DNA of 13,978 nucleotides from assembly GCA_045106435.1 (NCBI GenBank), contig JBGCEN010000103.1:1-13978 (forward strand). Reading direction: 5' to 3'. Shown here piece after piece: positions 1 through 6,707 of the stretch (its first letter is position 1; every line of letters begins with the position of its first letter). The notes beneath the pieces are model-generated. The model saw only the letters and a list, made by a program, of their open reading frames with translations, was not told where the DNA came from and searched no databases. The stretch is from JBCCIM01 sp045106435. GTDB lineage: Bacteria > Bacteroidota > Rhodothermia > Rhodothermales > JAHQVL01. The position numbers and the translations under genes are program-made.

Positions 1-1413
1 AAAATCAGCCATACGTCATTCGGCTACACCTTTGAAGGCCGGTCTCTGCCTTTGGTTGTTGTCGGCGATGTATCAGATGCATCGGCGAGTTCAGTCCTTG
101 CAACCGGCAAAACCCGGGTTTTTATTCAGGCGAATATCCACGCCGGCGAAGTGTGTGGCAAGGAAGCCATGCAGATGATGCTAAGAGACCTTGCCGGTGG
201 TGCGCATGCAGACTGGCTGGATTCGTTGGTACTCATCATTGCCCCCATCTACAATGCCGACGGCAATGAGCGCGTAAAGCTAACCAACAGGCCCCGGCAG
301 CATGGCCCTGTTGCCGGCATGGGCCAGCGCCCCAACGCACAAGGGTACGATCTGAATCGTGACCACATGAAACTGGATTCACCGGAGGCGCGCGGGCTTG
401 TTCGTTTGTTCAACACATACGATCCGCATGTTGTAATCGATCTGCATACGACCAATGGTACCCGGCATGGGTATCACATCACGTATTCACCACCACTCCA
501 CCCGAACACAGATGATCAAATCGATCAGTTCTTGCGCAATGAGTGGCTGCCGGCTGCCGGACAATATCTAATGGACACCGAAGGCTGGGCCTCTAATTAC
601 TACGGCAATGCGATGGGCAGAGGCGCTGCAACCAAACAATGGCGCACCTTCGATCATCGTCCCCGGTTTAATAACAACTATACCGGCCTTCGCAATCGCT
701 TTGCTATTTTAAGTGAGGCGTACTCATATGCTACATTCAAAGACAGAGTCACTGCAACGCTTCGCTTTGTAGAGGGAGCCGTACAATTTGCGGCACAAAA
801 TGCCCATCAAATAAAAGAGATCGTTGAAGCAGCAGACGCTGTAGAATTGGCTGGCACACACCTGGCTCTACGCGCAGATCCTCAAGCGTCCGGAGAGATT
901 GAAATTCTAATGGGAGAAGTTGACGAGGTTCGAAATCCATACTCCGGAGCACTCATGCTGGAAAGAACCACAGTGATACGGCCTGAAATGATGACGGACT
1001 ATGGTTCATTTGCGCCGGCTGAAATGGAATCCGTCCCTGCCACCTACTACATCCCTGCATCGGAGCAAGGTGTGCTGCACAAGCTCGCAGATCATGGCGT
1101 TACAGTGGAGCGCATCGATCGTGAAATGACGCTTGATATTGAGGAATTCAGCATCGATTCAACCACAGTTACTGCAAGAGAATTCCAGCAACATCGCCAG
1201 CGAACCTTGTTTGGATCGTACCGCTCTGCGAGCGCAACGTTACCTGCTGGCACCGTTGCGGTCCATACCAATCAGCCACTGGGTAGATTGATCTTCTATC
1301 TCCTGGAGCCCCGTTCAGACGATGGGTTGTTAAACTGGAACGTACTGGACAAGAGTCTTGAAAAGGCTACGGTTTATCCGGTTCGCAGAAGCATATCCAA
1401 ATCGGGTCAATGA
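1..1413 (+). CDS. M14-family zinc carboxypeptidase, 5' end cut by window edge
   Basis: The frame is open from base 1, so the gene starts outside the window; the TTG at 52 is only an internal codon (the preceding residues, ending GRSLP, read on naturally). Numbering from that TTG, the M14 zinc-peptidase signatures appear in order: HAGE (H30 and E33, first zinc ligands, HxxE), NR at 102-103 (substrate carboxylate-binding pair), H132 in DLHTTNG (third zinc ligand) and E222 in ILSEAYSY (candidate catalytic glutamate). Family members remove C-terminal residues from peptides or act on cell-wall peptides. About 200 residues follow the catalytic part and show no domain I recognise. A signal peptide cannot be judged because the N-terminus is missing. 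The stop codon overlaps the start of the next gene (ATGA), implying an operon and translational coupling. The family call is firm; substrate and location are not. Confidence 0.9.
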   Translation, partial: KISHTSFGYTFEGRSLPLVVVGDVSDASASSVLATGKTRVFIQANIHAGEVCGKEAMQMMLRDLAGGAHADWLDSLVLIIAPIYNADGNERVKLTNRPRQHGPVAGMGQRPNAQGYDLNRDHMKLDSPEARGLVRLFNTYDPHVVIDLHTTNGTRHGYHITYSPPLHPNTDDQIDQFLRNEWLPAAGQYLMDTEGWASNYYGNAMGRGAATKQWRTFDHRPRFNNNYTGLRNRFAILSEAYSYATFKDRVTATLRFVEGAVQFAAQNAHQIKEIVEAADAVELAGTHLALRADPQASGEIEILMGEVDEVRNPYSGALMLERTTVIRPEMMTDYGSFAPAEMESVPATYYIPASEQGVLHKLADHGVTVERIDREMTLDIEEFSIDSTTVTAREFQQHRQRTLFGSYRSASATLPAGTVAVHTNQPLGRLIFYLLEPRSDDGLLNWNVLDKSLEKATVYPVRRSISKSGQ

Positions 1414-3110
1414 TAAAGCCCATCCATACCGCATTCCATCGAACGATTACTTGCGTACGCTCTTGCATGTTCGTTTTGCTCATTTGGATATCGCCTCTGG
1501 GTGTATTCGCTCAAACAACGCATACCGTAACCAACACCGATGACGCCGGCCCAGGATCACTCCGCCAAACAGTTGCCGATGCTGAGCCCGGAGACTCAAT
1601 TATCTTCGATCAACAATTGATTGGACAAACCCTATCCCTAAGCTCTGGACAAATAAACATTGACAAAAACCTGACCATTACAGGACCTGGTGCAGATGCA
1701 TTCATTATCAGCGGCAGCAATTTATTCAGGATATTTGAAATACTGTCAGACATAACGGCAACCCTATCAGAGCTTACACTTACAGAAGGGTCTGGCGAAT
1801 TAAATGGCGGCGGTATTTCGGTCGGACAAAGGGCGTCTCTGTCTGTGGATCAAGTAATTATCAGAGGAAATACAGCAACAGATAATGGAGGCGGTATTTA
1901 CAATGGTCCGGTTGCCAGTACAACAATAACCAATAGTGTCATTACAGAAAACACTGCGCTAGGCGAGCTCTCGCCCAACGGAGGTGCGGTGTATAATGCC
2001 GGCGGATTTGTCCACATTGAAAACAGCGAACTGACTCAGAACCAATCGCTCAGAGGCGGTGGAATCTGGAACGCCGGCGGCTCTACAATGACAATCAACA
2101 GCTCCTTGATCAAAGACAACACCGCTACAATTGATGGGGGTGGTATTTATAACAACAACAAACTCACAATCACAAGCAGCACAATTACTGGAAATCAAGC
2201 AGATTCAGAAGCCGGCGGCTTGAAAAACAGAGGATCGGATACACTCGCCATTATCAACAGTACCGTTTCAGAAAACCAGTCTGGACGCGCCGGCGGCATT
2301 CAGAATACGACATTTGGCACCATCGTCATTCAAAACACAACAGTCTATGGCAATAGATCATCTCTTCCTGGTGCAGGAATCATAACCGAAGAAACGACGC
2401 AAACCTTAATCTACAGTTCTATTATTGCCCTCAATGTCGAAAATAACAGTACGCAATCAGACCTCCTGGATTTAGGTTTTATTAGCTCTCAAGGCTTTAA
2501 CTTTATCGGAAATGGCGATGCCAGCAGGAGCGTGGAAAACAGCAGGCGCTTCGAGCGCCGCGTCACTGACTTTGTTGGATCTGATGTGTTTTCTCTAGAT
2601 CCCGGCTTGAGTTCATTGACTGACTTTGGCGGTTTAACCCAGGCACATGCACCACTGGCCCACAGTCCGATCATTGACAATGGGGACTGTAGCATGTCAG
2701 GTTTGATGTTCGATCAGCGGGGTGAACCAAGAGTAGTCGATGTGCCGGGCATTGGGTTTTCAAACCCGGGAGATGGGTGTGACATCGGCGCTATTGAAGC
2801 TTCAGCAAGTCTCGCATTGCCTGATGAGGATGAAGCAATCCCTCAATCCAACACCCTGGAGCCGGCCTTCCCCAATCCATTTCAACATCAAACGACCTTC
2901 AAGATCGCGTTGGAACGCGAGCAAGAAGTAACCATTACCTTGCACAATGTGACGGGCCAGTTGGTGCGTACAATTCATGCAGGCTTTCTGCTGCCCAATA
3001 GAGCCTATTCATTCGACATCAACGCGGGAAGCCTGGCAAGCGGCATATACATGTACAAGGTTTCAGGCAAGTATTTTGAAGAGAGCCGGCCTGTACTGTT
3101 GCTGAAGTAA
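1410..3110 (+). CDS. Secreted right-handed beta-helix protein with choice-of-anchor Q-like region and T9SS type A sorting domain
   Basis: 566 residues. A basic start and hydrophobic stretch (about 12-34) end in VFAQ, a signal peptide likely cut near residue 35. TVTNTDDAGPGSLRQ (39-53) is the usual opening of parallel beta-helix surface proteins. Residues ~65-320 hold repeated coils rich in GGGI/GGAV turns and Asn/Thr/Ser ladders, as in pectate-lyase-like folds. Around 395-460, 'DFGGLTQAHAPLAHSPIIDNG...DQRG...CDIGAIEA' matches the choice-of-anchor Q pattern. The last ~85 residues (PNPF, 'VTITLHNVTGQLVR', 'LASGIYMYKVSG', terminal LLLK) form a type A T9SS C-terminal domain. T9SS cargo crosses the outer membrane and is released or surface-attached. 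No catalytic residues are evident; adhesion or polysaccharide binding is possible but unproven. The ATG at 1410 overlaps the peptidase stop. Confidence 0.88.
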   Translation: MIKPIHTAFHRTITCVRSCMFVLLIWISPLGVFAQTTHTVTNTDDAGPGSLRQTVADAEPGDSIIFDQQLIGQTLSLSSGQINIDKNLTITGPGADAFIISGSNLFRIFEILSDITATLSELTLTEGSGELNGGGISVGQRASLSVDQVIIRGNTATDNGGGIYNGPVASTTITNSVITENTALGELSPNGGAVYNAGGFVHIENSELTQNQSLRGGGIWNAGGSTMTINSSLIKDNTATIDGGGIYNNNKLTITSSTITGNQADSEAGGLKNRGSDTLAIINSTVSENQSGRAGGIQNTTFGTIVIQNTTVYGNRSSLPGAGIITEETTQTLIYSSIIALNVENNSTQSDLLDLGFISSQGFNFIGNGDASRSVENSRRFERRVTDFVGSDVFSLDPGLSSLTDFGGLTQAHAPLAHSPIIDNGDCSMSGLMFDQRGEPRVVDVPGIGFSNPGDGCDIGAIEASASLALPDEDEAIPQSNTLEPAFPNPFQHQTTFKIALEREQEVTITLHNVTGQLVRTIHAGFLLPNRAYSFDINAGSLASGIYMYKVSGKYFEESRPVLLLK

Positions 3111-3118
3111 CGTTTGGG

Positions 3119-3283
3119 AGAAGAAGTGCTTTAAAGGCATACATAAAGCCATTTCCAACGTCCTTCTGAGCGAAGTCGAGGGATCCATAGAATTTATTAG
3201 GTGATTCAATTGATTCAAGAATTGCATGGCCCCTTCGACAAGCTCGGGGTGACAAAAGGAATGCACTGAGCCTGTTTCCCGAA
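3119..3283. repeat. Interspersed hairpin repeat, copy A
   Basis: This fills most of the gap (3111-3362) between two convergent genes. Its core is an imperfect inverted repeat: left arm 3160-3188 (ends GAGGGATCCAT) and right arm 3226-3253 (starts ATGGCCCCTTCGACAAGC), with a loop of about 37 bases. A conserved tail (AATGCACTGAG..TTTCCCGA) runs to about 3282. The same layout, arms, tail and upstream flank recur at 4472-4635. Translating the minus strand gives strings such as CHPELVEG and MDPSTSLR. I know these from short predicted proteins in many bacterial genomes, where they look like translated repeats, not real proteins. Between convergent genes the long stem might also terminate transcription in both directions (inference). 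Confidence 0.75.
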
Positions 3284-3362
3284 AATTCTTATCCAGGACT
3301 ATTGGTTAACTACCCAAAGCACTCTTTTCACTCATATGCCATGAAGTGTCACCCATCTTTTT

Positions 3363-3827
3363 TCACACCCTGAACATCCCCGGCAACTCAGCAAGCCACT
3401 TTATTTTGTTTACGCCCCAAAGCCCAATACAAATAGCTTCTGCGGCATCATGGCGGAGCGAGGTAGGGTTCTTGGCTCCAGACCACTGGATGATATTGCG
3501 TGCGAGTTTATCTGCGTGTTTTTTTGCGTCTTTGCCGCTGCGCTGATGACGGGAAAGCAGCAATTGTTTGCGCCAGATGCCGGCTTGTAATTGAAGCACC
3601 CGCAATCCCCTTCGCTCAGCTTCTCCTATCCACGGTATCGCGATGTCTCCCCCGCCTTCAATAACGAGCACCTCTACGTCATTGAATTCCCGAAGTATGG
3701 CGCCGGCGGCTTTACGAAGTCGGGCGCGCGAACCAAAATTACGGGAGCGATACCACTGCAGCCGGCCGTCTTTGCCATAACAGGCAAGCCCTGTTTTAAG
3801 GCCAAGATCTACGGCGAGTAGGGACAT
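3363..3827 (-). CDS. Small RuvC-like (RNase H fold) nuclease
   Basis: 154 residues from an ATG, close in size to RuvC Holliday-junction resolvases (about 160-170). Acidic residues sit where that fold needs them: D7 in LLAVDLGLKTGLACY (first strand, compare the DPG..TG of RuvC), E57 in VLVIEGGG, and HD at 126-127 plus E130 in LRHDAAEAICIGLWG (compare the C-terminal D..D helix). A basic stretch (about 86-109, KQLLLSRHQRSGKDAKKHADK) could contact DNA. The first motif is not the canonical GIDPGS, so it is probably a divergent paralogue and not the housekeeping ruvC; no ruvA or ruvB is next to it. It lies alone between copy A of the hairpin repeat and an AT-rich inverted repeat. It could be a structure-specific nuclease; activity is inferred from motifs only. 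Confidence 0.7.
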   Translation of the reverse strand: MSLLAVDLGLKTGLACYGKDGRLQWYRSRNFGSRARLRKAAGAILREFNDVEVLVIEGGGDIAIPWIGEAERRGLRVLQLQAGIWRKQLLLSRHQRSGKDAKKHADKLARNIIQWSGAKNPTSLRHDAAEAICIGLWGVNKIKWLAELPGMFRV

Positions 3828-3830
3828 AAA

Positions 3831-3890
3831 AGTTATTAGTTATTAGTTTTTAGTGGTTAGTCAAAGACAATATGCTAGAAACTAATAACT
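3831..3890. repeat. AT-rich inverted repeat upstream of the RuvC-like gene
   Basis: A perfect 10-bp inverted repeat: AGTTATTAGT at 3831-3840 and ACTAATAACT at 3881-3890. Extra TTATTAG/TTTTTAG units follow the left arm, giving a short tandem TTAG-rich tract. It begins 3 bp upstream of the RuvC-like ATG, so it would lie in that gene's 5' leader or promoter. Beyond it, 3891-3977 (to the end of the lipoprotein gene) holds a T7 run (3899-3905), a 13-bp palindrome TTGGGATTCCCAA (3915-3927) and a small stem TGAAC/GTTCA (3934-3948). None has the stem-plus-U-tract layout of a good terminator. Function unknown. Confidence 0.5.
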
Positions 3891-3977
3891 TTGGACGGTT
3901 TTTTTCGCGATAGGTTGGGATTCCCAATAGTTGTGAACGGTTCGTTCAAGACGGTATGCCAACAACCGACAACTCTT

Positions 3978-4400
3978 TCAAAGAATCTCTGAGCTCCACA
4001 GCCATCCTACCAGCTCATCCTGGAGGCGAAAATGTTCACTCCAAAAGAAGTTAATTTCGGGACCTGCAAGATGTTGCAAGCCACCCGATTCTCTGGACAG
4101 GAATTGGAGCCGTTCAAATCTCACGGGACTTAAACAATCGTCATCATAGAGTTGCAATCGATCGGGCGGAGGCGTTTTCCAATAAACTTTGTTGAGCGGC
4201 TTGACACGGACAACCATCCGCTTACATTCGCCTTCATCGGTCTTAAATACCTGGGCCTGGAATTGAAAATTAAGCGTTTGATCAAATCCATTATACGGTA
4301 CTGCGTGCATTTTGAGGCCAGCCTTGCCCCCGGCACACGCCGGCAGTATGCAGAGAATCAAAAGCACCATACCTAGCTGAAAACCAACTGGAATTCGCAT
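3978..4400 (-). CDS. Small hypothetical lipoprotein
   Basis: 140 residues from an ATG. The N-terminus is hydrophobic (about 7-20) and ends in a lipobox-like LPAC, so lipidation at Cys22 and membrane anchoring are likely. The mature part, about 118 residues, has alternating hydrophobic strands (FNFQAQVF, RMVVRVKPL) suggesting a small beta-rich domain. It carries two further cysteines (59, 89) that might form a disulfide. I do not recognise a family. It is followed 150 bp later by the RuvC-like gene on the same strand. Upstream, copy B of the hairpin repeat and its 12-bp direct repeats occupy the likely promoter region, so the insertion may have changed its expression (inference). Confidence 0.6.
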   Translation of the reverse strand: MRIPVGFQLGMVLLILCILPACAGGKAGLKMHAVPYNGFDQTLNFQFQAQVFKTDEGECKRMVVRVKPLNKVYWKTPPPDRLQLYDDDCLSPVRFERLQFLSRESGGLQHLAGPEINFFWSEHFRLQDELVGWLWSSEIL

Positions 4401-4450
4401 AACATCGAGAGTTCGATATAAATAATGCCCAAAGATCGGGCTGTACAGCT

Positions 4451-4654
4451 TTAATTAACATCAGTACGGAAAGAGGAGTGCTTAAAAACCACGAAAAGGC
4501 CAATTCATTACGTCATCCTGAACGAAGTGAGGGATCCATATAATTTAATGGGCCATCTCAACTGTTTTAAGCCTTGCATGGACCCCTCGACAAGTTCAGG
4601 GTGACAAAAAAGAATGCACTGAGTCTATTTCCCGAGTTGACGTTAATTAACATC
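4451..4654. repeat. 12-bp direct repeats bracketing hairpin repeat copy B
   Basis: TTAATTAACATC occurs at 4451-4462 and again, identically, at 4643-4654. The 180 bp between them contain copy B of the interspersed hairpin repeat. A perfect direct repeat at both edges is what a target-site duplication from insertion of a small non-autonomous element would look like. No matching flank is evident around copy A. The sequence is AT-rich, so chance is less remote than for a balanced 12-mer. Confidence 0.55.
4472..4635. repeat. Interspersed hairpin repeat, copy B
   Basis: Second copy of the element at 3119-3283, same orientation. Left arm 4512-4539 (starts GTCATCCTGAACGAAGTGAG) and right arm 4578-4605 (ends AAGTTCAGGGTGAC) pair as an imperfect 28-bp stem around a loop of about 38 bases. 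The tail GAATGCACTGAGTCTATTTC matches copy A with few changes. Arms and tail are better conserved between copies than the loop, as expected if the stem is what is kept. Copy B has the better-paired stem (CCTGAAC against GTTCAGG); copy A has drifted. It lies between the susD terminator and the small lipoprotein gene. Confidence 0.75.
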
Positions 4655-4668
4655 TTTGCTGCGATACT

Positions 4669-4690
4669 GCATGTATTGTTTATTACATGC
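4669..4690. repeat. Short perfect inverted repeat
   Basis: GCATGTA at 4669-4675 and TACATGC at 4684-4690, 8 bases apart. It lies beyond the susD terminator and just outside the second 12-bp direct repeat. It could be a regulator site or a secondary stem; nothing in the sequence decides. Confidence 0.35.
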
Positions 4691-4713
4691 CACACATAAC
4701 CAAGGATCCCCCA

Positions 4714-4771
4714 ACAAAAAAATGCTGGATGCCCGACACACTGTTTCAGCGGAATCGAGCACCCAGCATTT
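4714..4771 (-). terminator. Intrinsic terminator of the susC-susD unit
   Basis: About 90 bp past the susD stop, the minus strand holds a 13-bp stem (4759-4771 pairing with 4720-4732, core AAATGCTGGGTGC, one G-U wobble). It runs directly into seven Ts (complement of A at 4716-4722). This is the standard rho-independent layout. The rest of 4401-4860 holds repeat copy B, its direct repeats and a short inverted repeat, with no gene I can support. Confidence 0.85.
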
Positions 4772-4860
4772 CAATGCAAATCATTCTGTTTAGCGAACCG
4801 TAATTATGCTGTGCCAAGCAATAAGAGCTAAGCAAGCAAGATTAGCTAAACATACTGATA

Positions 4861-6639
4861 CTAGTTGTAACCAGGATTCTGTGTGAGAGATGGGTTTCTG
4901 TTGATCTCATCTCTTGGAATCGGCAAGAAGTAGTTTCTGTCGTCCCAGCTTGTATCCTGTACTTTTATGACGTTGTACTCATAGCGGTACGTATTGGTAA
5001 CAAGCAGTTCACCTGCAGGATCAAGGAATCCTTCAACGCGCATACCATCGTTGCAACAAGCATATACATCAGGAGCAGTCATCCAGCGACGAACATCGAA
5101 GTAACGATGTCCTTCGAATGCCAATTCAACCTGGCGTTCCTGACGGATATGGTCCAGTATTGAACGCGTTCCATCACCGCCGGCTGGCACATCAGGCATG
5201 CCAACACGCTGGCGAACAGCGTTGAGAGCCATAAGCGCATCACCATCCTGGCCGAGTTCTGCAGAAGCTTCTGCATAAGCAAGAAGTACTTCAGCATAAC
5301 GCAAGTGAACCCAAGGATTAAATGCCTGCTGTTCGTTTGGCACAATACCTGAATCGAGGAATTTCGCCAGATTATATCCTGACTTCGTTCCGTTCCAGTT
5401 CTGGATTGGTCCTTCGCGTGTATCAAGACCAGGGCTAAGAGATCCGCCAGACGTTTGTTCATACCAACCTGTTTGAATAACACCTCTTGGATCTGCTTCA
5501 GCAGCTCCACCAGAGCGTGGTCTCCAAACCCGGCCATTGTAGAGAATATTCGCATGGAATCGAGGGTCGCGGTTTGCATATGGCGCTGCCGCGTGTACTG
5601 GATCATCCCAGCTAAATTCAGAACCGTCTGCCATTTCATAAGCATCTACGTGGTTCTGTAGTGGGGTGTCACCAGACCATGAGTTATATCCGTTCGGACT
5701 GTTCCACAATGAATGATTGTGCGCATCCGCACCATCTCCATTAAAGAAGCGCGCCCAAATCTGACCACTACCAGATCCTGCAACAACAAGGTCATGGTAC
5801 TCATCAGCAGTAGGTGCTGCAGCAAGATCATATGCACTTAAATCCATAACCGCCTGTGCAGCATCTTTAGCAGCTTGCCAGCGCGACATCTGATCACCGC
5901 TCATGAATCCTGTTTCTGCCATTCCTGATGGATTGTCATTGTACAGGTCACTTGCTGCGATAAGCATTACCCGTGACTTCAGTGCCAAAGCAGCGCCTTT
6001 ATGGGCCGCACCCGGACGTCTTGCATCTGTTGACAATGCAGTAGCAGCAGCGTCAAGATCAGCAATGATGAAGTTATAGGTTTCTTCGAAAGAGTTACGA
6101 GGAATCTGATATTGCGAGAGATCGCCCCCTAATTCAAACGGCGTTTCTGTAATTGGCACACCGCCATAAAGCTTCCAGAGGTTTTGATAGAAATAACCTC
6201 TCAAAAAGCGGGCTTCTCCAAGAAGCGTTGCTTTTTCGTCAGCCGGCAGCGCTTCACTGGCACCAACATTCACAATAAATGTATTCAGGTCTCTCAGCGA
6301 GGCATAAACACCTGCCCAGTTATGACTCTCATACGTATTATTGTTGCTATTCCAAACACCGCGATTATCCGGAGATAATGTTGACTGCAGGTTCGCATCC
6401 GTCTGGTTGTTATGCGTGTACTTTGCCTCATCAACCGCAGCACCACTGAGCATCGGATTACCAAATCCATATCCCGTAGCACTGTAGATCTGATTCAAGT
6501 AGGCTTTCGTCAGGGCAGGGTCTTCCCAAACCGCGCTACTTGTAAGCTCATCAGGCGGGTCGAGGTTTAGGCTGTCACATCCTGCTATGAGCAGGAAACA
6601 GCCTAACAGGGTGGATAAAATGTAATTATTGGTTCTCAT
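4861..6639 (-). CDS. SusD/RagB-family outer-membrane nutrient-binding lipoprotein
   Basis: 592 residues from the ATG at 6639. That start gives a clean lipoprotein signal, MRTNNYILSTLLGCFLLIAGC with the lipidated Cys at 21; the frame also opens at TTG 6690 and ATG 6687, which would add a charged stretch before it. The N-terminal half fits SusD-like helical (TPR) domains ('LNLDPPDELTSS', 'ARFLRGYFYQNLWKLYGGVP'). The C-terminal half carries the RagB/SusD hallmark 'PWVHLRYAEVLLAYAEASAE', then 'RQERQVELAFEGHRYFDVRRW', and the usual end 'YFLPIPRDEINRNPSLTQNPGY'. SusD lids close over the SusC channel and help capture substrate at the cell surface. It follows susC by 68 bp and precedes a strong terminator. 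The only cysteines after the lipid Cys are an adjacent CC pair (codons 5053-5058). Substrate unknown. Confidence 0.95.
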   Translation of the reverse strand: MRTNNYILSTLLGCFLLIAGCDSLNLDPPDELTSSAVWEDPALTKAYLNQIYSATGYGFGNPMLSGAAVDEAKYTHNNQTDANLQSTLSPDNRGVWNSNNNTYESHNWAGVYASLRDLNTFIVNVGASEALPADEKATLLGEARFLRGYFYQNLWKLYGGVPITETPFELGGDLSQYQIPRNSFEETYNFIIADLDAAATALSTDARRPGAAHKGAALALKSRVMLIAASDLYNDNPSGMAETGFMSGDQMSRWQAAKDAAQAVMDLSAYDLAAAPTADEYHDLVVAGSGSGQIWARFFNGDGADAHNHSLWNSPNGYNSWSGDTPLQNHVDAYEMADGSEFSWDDPVHAAAPYANRDPRFHANILYNGRVWRPRSGGAAEADPRGVIQTGWYEQTSGGSLSPGLDTREGPIQNWNGTKSGYNLAKFLDSGIVPNEQQAFNPWVHLRYAEVLLAYAEASAELGQDGDALMALNAVRQRVGMPDVPAGGDGTRSILDHIRQERQVELAFEGHRYFDVRRWMTAPDVYACCNDGMRVEGFLDPAGELLVTNTYRYEYNVIKVQDTSWDDRNYFLPIPRDEINRNPSLTQNPGYN

Positions 6640-6707
6640 AAGAAGTAATCTTTCTATTCTTTTATAAGATATAATTTCGTTACACATCAAACTCGCCAGG
6701 TAACTAC

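Noticed and set aside
52..54. TTG as the start of the M14 peptidase
   Set aside because: The frame stays open to base 1 with family-like residues upstream, so the gene is truncated by the window edge and does not start here.
3019..3266. Short minus-strand open frames whose translations contain CHPELVEG-like and SMDPSTSLR-like strings
   Set aside because: They are translations of hairpin repeat copy A and overlap the 3' end of the beta-helix gene; the peptide strings come from the repeat, not from a protein family.
3828..3977. T7 run with nearby palindrome as a terminator
   Set aside because: The T run does not directly follow a stem on either strand; the palindrome at 3915-3927 lies on the wrong side or too far from it.
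5079..5645. 188-codon open frame inside susD on the same strand
   Set aside because: It is an off-frame shadow of susD, with composition unlike a real protein and no domain; the susD frame is strongly supported.
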